Assembly: GCA_019321725.1 (NCBI GenBank)
Contig: CM033122.1
Coordinates: forward strand, 2,356,001 to 2,420,000
Source: Paulownia fortunei
Lineage: Eukaryota; Streptophyta; Magnoliopsida; Lamiales; Paulowniaceae
Length of the DNA stretch: 64,000 nt
Reading direction: 5' to 3'
Below the pieces are notes generated by a model. The model saw only the letters and a program-made list of their open reading frames with translations. It was not told where the DNA came from and ran no database searches. The position numbers and the translations under genes are program-made. This document shows, piece by piece, positions 38,842-49,300 of the stretch. Positions within the stretch are counted from its first letter, which is position 1. Every line of letters begins with the position of its first letter.

Positions 38842-39709
38842 ATTTTTTGTCCTCACTCCTGGAGGAATCTTACTAATTAATGCTCCCGATTATTGCCAAT
38901 ATCATAGTTGAAATTATGATAATAATCCCATACCACCTGATTAATTTTTGGCATCAGGACTTAAAATTTAGAGATTTAGTGGCTTCTTTGCTATTTCTGA
39001 CAACGACAGACAATTCTCATTTTTAATGCTTAATCTGATTTTTTTTTCTTGATATTACATTCAAATTTCAAACTCATGAGATATATAAAAAAAAAAATTA
39101 TATAAATAAATTCAGTGGGTTCATATCCACTGTCTCAACCTTACCACTTAATCAAGAGCTTAATCTACCATTAACAACAAAGAAATGTGGGATGGAATCT
39201 TGAAATATGCTAATTACCATGGCTAACTTCTTGCTTATTCAGGTTTAATTGGTGGTAATTAGCAAAAGATTCTTTCTTACATTAAGTTGTGGGCCTTTTG
39301 GTATTCATTAAGGAGTTAGGACTACAACCCAACTAGGATGACCTAATTAATGTTCTTAATCATAATGGGAAAGGAAGATCACTTTCCATGGAAGTTGGTT
39401 TTTGAGATTTCTTGGATAATTTAATTGAAAATCCTGAAAGGAATTAGTATAATAGTGACAAAAAGAGAGACAAATTTCTTGATGAAGAATGCATATGAGT
39501 TCATTTCTTTTGTAATAATGGCTGAGACTGGATACAATAAAGTAAAAACATTCAACTGGCCTATTCTTTTCACCCTCTTCCCCTATCCTTCTTCCCTATA
39601 TATTATGATAAATGTTACTAGTATAATCCTTGTATAAGCTAATAGAATCCCCCAAACTGTTTCAATTGAAAGAAATGAATAATATAAAATATGAAGATTC
39701 AACGGCAAG

Positions 39710-39781
39710 GCGTTTGTAGTCCAACGGTTAGGATAATTGCCTTCCAAGCAATAGACCCGGGTTCGACTCCCGGCAGACGCA
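39710..39781 (+). tRNA. tRNA-Gly (anticodon TCC)
   Basis: A complete 72-base cloverleaf. The acceptor stem GCGTTTG pairs with CAGACGC (one G-T pair). The anticodon stem ATTGC/GCAAT encloses the loop CTTCCAA with anticodon TCC at 39743-39745, and the T arm CCGGG/CCCGG encloses TTCGACT. The internal A box (TAGTCCAACGG) and B box (GGTTCGACTCC) are intact. There is no intron and no encoded CCA. A TTTT run at 39791-39794 can act as RNA polymerase III terminator. It appears to be a functional nuclear tRNA gene. Confidence 0.97.
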
Positions 39782-39792
39782 AGATTATTATT

Positions 39793-40170
39793 TTGGGCTT
39801 ATATTAATCTAAAGCTCTTTTTTTGGCTTATATTTATCAAAATCTCTTAAACCCAGATTATGGACTTCTTAATCTATTATTTTCTTTTTTGCTTATATTA
39901 ATCTAAAGCTATTTTTCGCCTATTTTTATCTAAAGCTCTTAATCTATTATTTTCTCTTTTGCTTATATTTATCTAAAGCTCTGAAACCCAGATCGTGGAC
40001 TTCGATTTTGCTTATACTTATATAAAGCTCTTAATCTATTATTTTCTTTTTTGCTTATATTTTTCTAAAGCTCTTAATCTATTTTAATATTATCCCCAGA
40101 TTATGTGCTTCGATAAATAAAGTTTTCTTAATCTGTTTTAATATTATTCCCAGATTATGGATTTCGATAA
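39793..40170 (+). repeat. Degenerate tandem array next to the tRNA gene
   Basis: The motif GCTTATATTTATCTAAAGCT and close variants occurs at least six times, each followed by CTTAATCTATTATTTTCTTT or by an AACCCAGATTATGGACTTCG-type block. Units are roughly 50-70 bases and mixed in order, suggesting repeated unequal exchange or replication slippage. The array starts within about 12 bases of the tRNA 3' end. Confidence 0.8.
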
Positions 40171-40874
40171 ATTCCCCTTGTCTGACGGGCACTGGACTTT
40201 TCTTGTACTAAATTTTTGGATGATCCCTGATTTTAACAGTGTCAATTTCCAAATAGTCTGGAAGAGTTAATTACTGTCAATGACTGAGCTTCTTTGTCTC
40301 TCTCTCTGCTCATAACAATAGACGAAGCAACAATGCCACAAAACACAATGGGAACTCAATCAAGCATCTGATTCTCTAGCTCTTCTCAACAGAAAGCAAT
40401 TTCTCGAGATCTTGGACTAGTTCACATTTGAAGTCATATATAAAAGTTTGACACTAAATAAGTTCATTTGATTGATATTGATTTTCAATCTGTTCGTAAT
40501 CCATCTGGTGAACTTCTAATGACGCATAATGTTCTTGATTTTGATGAAATAGAGCTTTTAGGCTTGCCTTGAGCAACTTGATTCAAACATGGTGCAGTTC
40601 TCGTTCTTGAAGCAGAATCAAATGTAGATTACTAAGGCAGTCTGATTTTCCTTGAAGACCGTTTCATTAAGCTGACAAAGATTTGAAAGGACAAATCAAT
40701 TTTAGTTGAGTGATTTTCTCTATTGGTGTCCTTTGTGTTGCTAAAAGGAACCCTTGTAACAAGCACTAACAAGGAATTTGTGCGTGCGTCTTGCAGTTTA
40801 TAGAGTTCTTGATATTATTCAAATAGAAATTTAGACTCCGGCATTATTATGTCCATAAAGGACCTATTTTCCAT
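40171..40874. other. 3' flank of the acyltransferase gene, nothing else seen
   Basis: It contains a short CT run near 40297-40310. I see no coding frame or RNA gene. Confidence 0.45.
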
Positions 40875-42465
40875 CTAAGAGAGCTTTTTGTTCAACCCCA
40901 TCAAAATGGTTGGAGCAAATTTCTGGATCAATGCATCTTCAAGAAGCTTTTCAGCTTCATCTTCTGGAAGTGTGACTGCAACCACTCTACTGTATGGGCC
41001 GTCACCTCCCGGTGATGGAAGGATAAGTATCTGCCCTGGTCCAACAGCTGGCTCAATGTAGTATGATACGCGAAGTGGGCTTGCGTTGTCTTCAAAAATG
41101 GCGGAATATGAGTCCACGTTCTCTAAATTGACACAAATCAGATGAGAACCATTCATACATGGAGGATTTTCGCAGTTTTCTCGTTCCAACCACTCAATCA
41201 AGTCCATAACCTCATCACTGTCCATCTTTGTAACCGCTTCTTTTATAAAAGCTGCAGCTTTAGATACTTCATTTTCATCTAGTCCATCTCCGTGCACCCT
41301 GCTATACACCATGCAGTTTCCAAAGAAGCCCTTGTCCAAGCCTAGCACTTTCCGCATGTCCAAACATATAGACATGTCAACTAAGTCATTTTTCATTCCC
41401 TTTACCTTGCTGATACATGTCCAGAATAGCACGGTCAGGGCCTGAAAGGGCGTTAGGCTTGGCTCATGATTGTCTGCATTTGGGGCTCCAGCCATGGCAA
41501 TACAACTTCTTACCATTTCTTGATTGAATTGAAGAGTAATAGTAGTTTGTTTTGATTCTGATATTGGAGATGAATTTTCTATAGCTGATTTGTAGTGGTT
41601 GATCAAGTGAGAATAAAGTTGGTTGTTGGTATTTTTGTTTCCTTGTCTTCGAGGTGGCAAGGGGTGGAACAGAGGTGGAGAAATAATTTCGCCACTCAGC
41701 GTTGTGTCTGCCCATGCTTTGATCATCATGGTGGCGCAAATGGGATCAGAGAGTAGGTGAGTGCAGCTCAAACCAATCGCTAGTCCACCACCTTCAAATT
41801 CAGTGATCTGCACGTTTAACAAAGCACAAAAAATGAAAAAGGAAAAAATGGAATTCAAAGAAAAGTTCGATTAGGATGATACCAGCATTTTCTATAGTTG
41901 CCAAATTCAAGTTTCAGATCAGTAAAGAGTGTAAAATACTTGGTTATTTCCCATTTTTCAAAGGTAGTTCAAACTCATAGCTAAGTAAGACTCAGATTGT
42001 AACCTTTTCTGGAAGACCGGGTGTAGCCCCAAAAGCATTATTGTATACCTGAACATAGAAGGTAGACCAGAAATAAGGTTTGTGAAACATTTCCTCCCAG
42101 TGAACTAGCCTCAGCTCCTTTTCTCTATCTACATTCTGCAGCCACTCATCCACAGTTCCCTTCACCCTTGCTTCTACCATTCTTAACCCGGCATCATTGC
42201 ATTTGATCATCCAGGGTCCATCGGGAGTCCTCAACAGTCGTCCTGTAACTACTGGAAAAGCAGATAGCATCTCAGATATGGATTCTCTAAGCTTCTTAGT
42301 CAGTTCTCCAGCCCTTCTCCTTGTGGGAAAATCGTAATAGAACACCAGACGGAGATAATTACGTTCCATTACTCGGTCAAGAATTGAGAGAGGGCTAAAT
42401 TTTCCTGGTTGCACAGGTTTAGTGCTGACCACAGTTCGTTTACAGATAAACGAAACTTCAGCCAT
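40875..42465 (-). CDS. BAHD (HXXXD-type) acyltransferase lacking a standard DFGWG motif
   Basis: Two exons, 42049-42465 and 40875-41807, phase-0 intron (donor GTATAC, acceptor TGCAG), 449 residues, the normal BAHD length. The start is the ATG of MAEVSFICKR; the frame stays open to an ATG at 42597, but the added segment does not look like the family N-terminus. BAHD enzymes move acyl groups from acyl-CoA to alcohols or amines in the cytosol. The catalytic HXXXD is present as HLLSD (156-160) in the context EGGGLAIGLSCTHLLSDP. The structural DFGWG near the C-terminus is absent; the corresponding place reads YYIEPAVGPGQILILPSPGG. Loss of DFGWG with this context reminds me of the CER2/CER26-like branch, which helps very-long-chain fatty-acid elongation for cuticular wax instead of classic acyl transfer. 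That sub-assignment is tentative. Confidence 0.85.
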
Positions 42466-43780
42466 TGAGTGAAAACTTTTAGTGGTTTCTGGTGTTATTT
42501 TAGGCTTGTTTTGTATCAGTACATGCAGCATTTGTATTAGTGGGAAAGGGAAAGACCACCCCATAATTGCTGGGGAAATGAATTTCTCATGACTCATTTG
42601 TCAGTTCAGCAGCATACTGAAGCAAGAGCAATTGCCGCAACTGATTTTAGTTTTGCCATCCAAATTAGGTTGTTGCCTGCCAAAACATCTATCTTCAGCC
42701 TCGTATATATTCTTCTCCTTTACTCACTTGATCTCAGTATTCTTGTTATTTGGGACAATATTGATGGGCATGAGTCCAAAATAAGCCTGAAAAATTAAAT
42801 TCAAGAGATTTATTTGGATTATAGGCTGAAATAAAGATAAAAATTATAGACCGAGTTTTTGAGATAATAGATAAATTGAGTTATAGTGATTAGGCTAAGT
42901 TCAGTGTACCATAACGTTCAATCCCACGAAAATTCTCATATCAGGACTATAAATACTCTCAATCCTCATTATTGAAAGGTACGTGAATAATTACACGCAA
43001 ATATATGCTATCAAAATTTCTAATTTGCATATATTTTATTTGGAACTGATTTGAAGGTCGGATGATTTTCATGGGATTAACCCCTTTCATCCCTAACGAC
43101 TTTTTGTGATACAAAAAGTGACCTACCTTAAAGTTGATTTTAAACATGTAAAAAATATCTTTCTTCCCGCATGCCTTGGCTGTTTATAACACTGCCTTCA
43201 TAAAATGGCAGGAGGGAGTCAGTGTAAGTGGAAAAGAGTATTTGAGGATGTCATATTGCAGGACAACTTGTAAATGCCCATCAATAGAATTATGCCTAAA
43301 AGAAGATGTTAATGATTAAACGCGTTGGACATAGTGCTGGAAATGTGTGAAGGTTCTACTGAATTGCAGACGAAGACTTTTTCACAAGCCTATGTTCAAC
43401 TTTAACCTCTAATTTCCATTACGTGTTTCTGGAGTTTGATTGGAGCTTTACAAGGACACATTCCTAACATATTACTGGATGTTTTATGAGCTGCTTTGGA
43501 GATGTGCAAGACAACACTTAAGATTTATGATATCCTGATGTTTAGACTACTGTTCAATGCTGTCTCAAAACTGTTGTTTGGTGTGTCTATTAATACAAAA
43601 ACAAAGTGGCTGTCATTGTCTTTCTCTGAATTTTCCCTCAGATCAGGCAATGAGAGAAATTCAAAGTCCTCATAAAAATAATACAATCTTGAATCAATTT
43701 TCACTTATCCAAAACCAGAGTCACATCTTTATGAGCCCTCTCCAAGATTCATTTTTCACTCCTACTTCACTTAAAAATTT
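42466..43780. other. Intergenic between acyltransferase and small-protein gene
   Basis: Promoter side of both flanking genes, which diverge here (minus left, plus right). No coding frame or RNA gene is supported. The frame at 43557-43808 is short and overlaps the next gene in a different frame. Confidence 0.4.
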
Positions 43781-44417
43781 ATGGGAGCCCGGTGTTCTGT
43801 CTTTGTGAACAAGTCAAATGTTGAGATGGAACTCCGGGTTTTCCTCCCTCCAGCCCGGCCCGATAAATACAAAAAAATCATCAGGATAAAACCTGGTGAA
43901 GTGAAGCTATTGAAGACTACAAAGTTGTGCTGTGAGGAGTCAAGTCCTGAAAACCCTTTTCACCTGATGGTTTTCATGGATGGAGTCTACACAGGGACCA
44001 CTTTATATCCATGTCATATTAAAAAGTACGCAAAAATCCTTGGCTATCTGGGCAACAATGGTCTTGTTCATCTAAAAGGCATCAGAATCAGATTTCCTAG
44101 CTTCTGCAGGCTGATGATCAAGTATTACATCTTCCCATTTTCTCAATTCTCTTTTAGTGCAGGATTTTGTGCAGTGCAGTCCAATAGTGCATAGTTTTAT
44201 GATTTCATCTAAGAAAATATTGAGAACCAGATTTCCAGAATCAGTACCAAATTTAATCATCTTAAAAGGTTTGCAGCTTTATATATCAAAGCACCATAGT
44301 AATATGCACTTCTTTCTTTGCTTGCTGCTCAGATATGTTATACTACATCAGTTAAAAGTTTTCGATTTTCTGTTGTGTGGCAGGCGAAACTGGAATAATG
44401 TCTCATTTCTTGACTGA
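43781..44417 (+). CDS. Small plant protein, paralogue of the gene at 3.4-3.8 kb
   Basis: It starts at MGARCSVFVNKSN. Two endings are possible. Read straight through, the frame stops at 44194 (137 residues) with an unlikely aromatic tail. With an intron at 44122-44383 (donor GTATTA, acceptor GTGGCAG) it has exons 43781-44121 and 44384-44417 and ends in MIKRNWNNVSFLD (124 residues). I prefer the spliced model. The body shows beta-strand-like blocks (VEMELRVFLPP, KIIRIKPGEVKLL, FHLMVFMDGVYTG, KYAKILGYL, GLVHLKGIRI). The block order matches the minus-strand gene at 3370-3753, and 19 identical bases (44028-44046) recur on the minus strand at 45552-45570. I do not recognise a named domain with certainty. 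No signal peptide or membrane segment is seen. Confidence 0.55.
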
Positions 44418-45355
44418 AAGCTTGAAGGGATTGGAGAACTGGCTCAGCCCTGTAGAAGTCTATTATTGTTCATCATGTTGAATTTTCTGTTTGCTGTTTT
44501 CTTTTTATTTTCCTACCAACAACAGCATATGTAAGTTGAAAGCTATGAGTGAATAAAGCAAGAAGGTCCAGTACTGGTGGCGGATCAATTGTGCAACATT
44601 GTACCTCTTAAACCAACAAAGGAGCCCCCTGATATCTTATCTCTGGTTTTAGCTGATTTGGTGTTATTTTTCTTTTTTGTGTTGTACGCCTGAACAATGT
44701 TATGGCTGTATTGTGGTTTGCAGTTAGTATTTTTGAAATAATATTTGATATTTAGCCTAATAATCTGCAATTTTAAGAGTTTATTATACGAAAATTTATT
44801 TATACAGTTTGTGATGACCTAAAATTAGAGCAATCAGACAATTATGTTATATGTGAATTTGAACTTATGATTTTCAATGTTTTATTACTTGTGTGCATAC
44901 CCTGCAATACCTAGCCATTACACCATTTCAACAATCTAACAAGCAAGATTTGAAGAGGGGCCAAAATGTAGAATTGAAAAAGAAAGAATGGTGAATGATG
45001 AAGAACATACATACTATTCAATGCAACTCTTTGCAAACAAAGTAAAAGAGAAAATCAAACAAAAATAAATATATAGAAGAAGAATCAAATATATGTGAAA
45101 CCACATGAATATATTTGATTTGTTCAAGTATCCTATCCAAAATGATCAACAATATTAGGAGGGCCAAAAATTCAATAAAAGAAATACAAACTAAAAGAAT
45201 ATAAAAAAGTATGAGAAAAAATGTTGTTTTGTTTTTGTTATTAATTGTCAGATCCTAGAATTCATTAGTTTTATTTCATATAATTTTATAGTAATATAGA
45301 CACCGAGTCCAACTTAACAATTAAAAAATTGGATGCAACGACGTTTCCTGAGGAC
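44418..45355. other. Intergenic, nothing recognised
   Basis: AT-rich 3' flank of the small-protein gene. Possible polyadenylation signals (AATAAA near 44553) occur just after the proposed 3' exon. No other gene is visible. Confidence 0.4.
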
Positions 45356-45595
45356 TTATGCGACTTCAGTACAAAAAACTAAGAACTGGATAGAAGGGAC
45401 CGGAGGGAAATCCCGATTTTTTAGATACATCTTGAAATGGCTTTTTTCATCTCCACCAAAGCACGGAGAACCAGAGAGAACCTGAATCTGCTGAAACCGG
45501 TCCACATCGACCCGGACTCCTCCGATCCCCACTCCTCTCGTTTTAACACTGTAGCCAAGGATTTTTGCGTGAATCCAACCCAAGTATGGGATCAA
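45356..45595 (-). pseudogene. Fragment of the same small-protein family
   Basis: The minus-strand frame reads GWIHAKILGYS and continues through GGVRVDVDRF. HAKILGY aligns with YAKILGY of the gene at 43781, and the DNA shares ACGCAAAAATCCTTGGCTA exactly. The upstream half of the family (FVNKSN to DGVYTG) is not found on this strand nearby, where stops appear. It therefore looks like a truncated, inverted duplicate of the C-terminal half. The match is short, so the call is cautious. Confidence 0.35.
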
Positions 45596-46525
45596 TTGGT
45601 TTGTTTATTATGAATATGCATCCACGCAGAAATCTTTGGTTATCAGAGAATGGAGGAATGGAGATTAGAGGTGCTCCAGGATCCGATTTGAATCGCTTTC
45701 AACGGTCTCATGTTCACTCTTGCTCTTGAAACAGTTCCAGTCTGAGTCTTGACTCTTGAGGATGACTGCACAAGTATTTTCTTCGTAGTTGAAATCTTCA
45801 TACTCATGGATATGAAGAGGATGTTGGATCAAATTGAGGATTATCCCTGCTGGTCCGTGGTTTGGATATGGAGTGGCCCTGGTGGCGACTCGTCAGGGTT
45901 AGAGGAATTTCCTATTTATGTGTTGCATCTTGTATTCTTTGAAATTTTACCATGAATATATTTTCCCATTGTTTATATTCTCTAGAAAAAAAATCGTTGA
46001 TACCAAACATCATATCAGTAGAATTTCATTTTGGTGATGCTCTGTTTTCATGACTGGCCGGCGCTATGGAAAATGAAAGTTACTAGGAACAAAAACAATA
46101 GTACAAGTGGGATGAATTATGGAATGAGAAGAATCTTTAAGTTCCTATCTTTACAAATAGACATTCTTGGCTGTTTTATGAATTCTTTAAATATTTCTTT
46201 TCCGTCACGGCATAACCATGAAACCCGGTTTCAGTTAGTTAGAATTTTTTCATTATCAGAAATAACTTCACCTGCAAGAACTATGCCACATTATATGAAC
46301 AAAATAAGATAGATTTAACTTTTTTGAGACTGATCTAGTCTGTTTGTAGAAGTTTTAATTTTAGTACCTCATGCTCGAACTTCTTGTTATGTGTACATGA
46401 CCATGTAAGATGTTATATGTTTTGATATTTCATACTCGGCAATTGCGAATGTTCCTGCTGGACATACACATCCAAAGTGTCTGACTACATATGATGCAAA
46501 AGCTGGAAAGAACCAGTACAGACTA
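45596..46525. other. Intergenic, nothing recognised
   Basis: Short open frames occur on the plus strand (45749-45955, 46031-46312) but none shows conserved motifs or splice partners. The right end holds the 3' flank of the monooxygenase gene. Confidence 0.4.
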
Positions 46526-48662
46526 TCACATCAATATCGATGGAATATCAGAGAAATAAGGTATGTTCCTTAGCTGCAGCACTTTGCTTTCTTCTTGACT
46601 TGCTTTCATAGGATCAAAGAGCCCGCGATCAGAGAGGGGTAGACGCTGTTTTATACGCCCCATTCTTCGTGAGAACAAAACTTGCTCTGAAGCCACTGGC
46701 AGCCTAATAGACTCATATTCATTAAGGGCTGAGCTCAGATTCTCCACGCCCCATTTCTCAAGGCATTTGCCCAAGACTGCAGCATCCAGTATCGACATGT
46801 TTGTGCTTCTTGCTCCATGAGGACTTATGGGATGAGCTGCATCTCCAATCAAAACCACATTGCCCCAATAGAATTGATCTAGCGGCTCACTATCATATAT
46901 GGCATTCAGGAAAGGCTCTCTTGTTTCTCGCATTGCTTTCGCCAATTCAGGGATCCAGACCTTCTCTGCTGCTTCATACATATTCTCAATCACGTCGCTG
47001 CTAACTTTTGTGGTAACCGAGTTTCCCTGAGGTTGATCATCAAAACAACACATCAGATTTTATTTTGTAGGTGCAGTTATATCTAAATTTTACAGTGAAG
47101 TAAAGCATCGTAATCTTCCATTCATCAGGTTTAAACTATAGTATGTAATTTTGCACGAGGAATAGGAGAGCATAATCCATATGTACCTTAAATTCTGGCT
47201 CTGGTTGATTAAGATACCAAATCCAATTGATCCTTTGGTTGATTAACTCGTAAAGGATAGCATGACCTTCTGAACCTATGTCAAAACAATTACTTTTCCC
47301 AAGATCAGGGTATGCCTTCTTGAGTGCCTGTTTGGTTTCTGAATTCTCATTATCTGAAAAATCGAGGACCCCTCTCCATGCACAATAACCTGAATATCTA
47401 CCATGAAGGGTATATCTTTTCAACTTTTTTAAGCAACAGAATATGCTGGAAATTCCTGTAACTTGTTTTAAAACAAAAACACAAGAACAGCTATCGGTTT
47501 GTCACAAACCTCAGTTTAAGGTCAGGAAGAAAAGTTTTACGTATTGAAGAGAGGCAACCGTCAGCTGCAACAAGCAAATCACCATCTATCTCGACTGTTT
47601 CATCAGTTTGGAGCACTTTAGCTCGCACTTTCACTAAACGTTTATCATCAGAAATGCAAAAGGAGAAGAACAAATGTCCCCAGAGAACAACCTCCGGGGT
47701 AAGGAGTCGTACAGAAGGCTATGGAGATCAGCCCAGTGCACTGCTCTAAAATTGAAATTCTCATCTCTAATCAGAGTCCAGGTAATTTTCTTGTCACCAT
47801 CTGTTGCTTGTTCCTATAATCAAGTAAAGATTTGTGAAGCAGAAAGCTAATTTATTTCAAGTCCTTTTGAAGTCAATTAAGCTCTAATTACAAGATCGCA
47901 AAATAAATTAAGCTGTTTATATTCAAAATCGTTTGATGGATAGTGATTTTCCTTTCTGGGCTAAGACTTTGAGTTGTGGGCTGCTATACATGATGTTGAT
48001 CCACTACTCCTTGTTGATCTATTACAGTCCGCATCTGTTCTAAGAAATTGCTAAATCTTCATTCCTATGTCTAAAAGCCATTATTTGTCAGCATAATACT
48101 CCCAATTAAAAAAAAATATTCAAACGCAAGAATCAAAATTTCCCAGTTACGCGCATAAAACCAGTAAAATTGTAATACTTCCAATCAACTTCAGTAACTT
48201 TGTAACTTGCTTTACCACCCAAAAGAAACACTAGGAATTAAAAAATCCAGTATAATGACTTAGATGATGTCAAACAGAAGGTTTTAAATTCTCAATTGTA
48301 GCATATCTTTTATACTACTTCCGAAAACCATAGAAACCGCATGATAAAGATTCTCTGTCCATTTTCATACATGCAGTTTTTGCAGGTTTTGAATGGTGAA
48401 ATATCTCACGTACATGCTCAATAGTCATGGGCAAGGTGATAAGCTGGAGGAGTTCGGGTTGTTTAATCCATGGCTCAATGAGTTTCAGAGACACCGTGTC
48501 AAGTCCAAGTCCAGCACCGGTGGCACAACCATTTGGAGGAGAGCAAGTCTTCTCCAGCACCACCACATCCCACCCGGCTGCAATCAGGGCGTGTGCGCAA
48601 GAAATCCCTGCTATGCTGCCACCCACAACCACTGCCTTTGCCTTCCTCCTTGCTTCCTTCAT
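46526..48662 (-). CDS. FAD-dependent monooxygenase-like protein, copy C, 1-base deletion in exon 2
   Basis: Exons 48414-48662, 47510-47813, 47187-47397 and 46526-47026. An in-frame version would be about 421 residues. The family is the flavoprotein monooxygenase fold (salicylate-hydroxylase-like): an N-terminal dinucleotide-binding loop VVVGGSIAGISCAHAL, a middle segment DGDLLVAADGCLSSIRK and the FAD-ribityl motif VVLIGDAAHPISPHGARST. Exon 2 is 304 bases against 305 in copy D. A G4 run on the plus strand at 47696-47699 (C4 in the gene) lacks one base, so the conserved LPPE-V-WGH segment shifts frame and ends at TAG 47634-47636 after 142 residues. The downstream exons remain clean. A homopolymer deletion in an otherwise intact gene can be a sequencing error or a recent mutation. 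The substrate is unknown. Confidence 0.85.
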
Positions 48663-49300
48663 CTCTGTGCGCACTCTGTGTGTGTGTGTGTGTGTTTTGA
48701 CACTTGAGGAAAGCTTGGAAGCTAAAAAACAACAATAACAATTGGCGGAAGAGTACACATTAGGAACTATCTTATTACGTTCGCCTTGAATTCTTCACAG
48801 ACTTGATGCAATTATATTTTATAAAATACTTCGAGTTTTAAAATGACCCCTGTAGCGTAATAGCTTGTGAAGCTTTAATATTCAATCATTTTATTTCATG
48901 GTATTCTTTGACTTGTTTGCATTATTCATTCTCTAATTATATAATTGTGTCATGGTACTATTTTTCGTCTCCTAGCAGAAGTGATAACGACATGCAATAT
49001 TTGGGAATTTATTCCACATCAATCAAATATCATTTCTCAAATTTTACAGGAATTTAAGAAGCCTTCCAGATTATTATTATTGCTTTAGCTCGTAAACACG
49101 TAAACCAAAAAGTATTATGCTTTACTACACGTCTCTATTTTTCATTTTTCAGTGGATCCTTCAAACAAAGTATGCTACTTCAATCGATAGATTGTATCTG
49201 CAGTACACAAATTTAGCTAAAACTAGCATCCTTGTGCTTATGTCACTTCAAGTTACATAAAGGACAGTAATACCATACAATGGTTCAGAAGAATAGCATG
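48663..49300. other. Promoter region of copy C and 3' flank of copy D
   Basis: A (GT)n run occurs at about 48678-48694, just upstream of the start codon of copy C. The spacer between the tandem monooxygenase genes is only 638 bases. Nothing else is recognised. Confidence 0.5.

Larger units (their letters stand above)
33741..39709. other. Six-kilobase gene-poor region
   Basis: No gene is supported. Contents include CTT repeats near 35520-35544, a 12-base poly-C run at about 35279-35290, the ATGT-rich microsatellite at 36005-36118, and a telomere-like block at 38815-38841. The open frame at 34662-34871 (plus) has no recognisable motif and no convincing partner exons. The first 1-2 kb presumably hold the promoter of ABCG copy B. 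Confidence 0.5.

Noticed and set aside
48393..48738. Two plus-strand frames of about 100 codons
   Set aside because: They are antisense to exon 1 of monooxygenase copy C and owe their length to its GC content.
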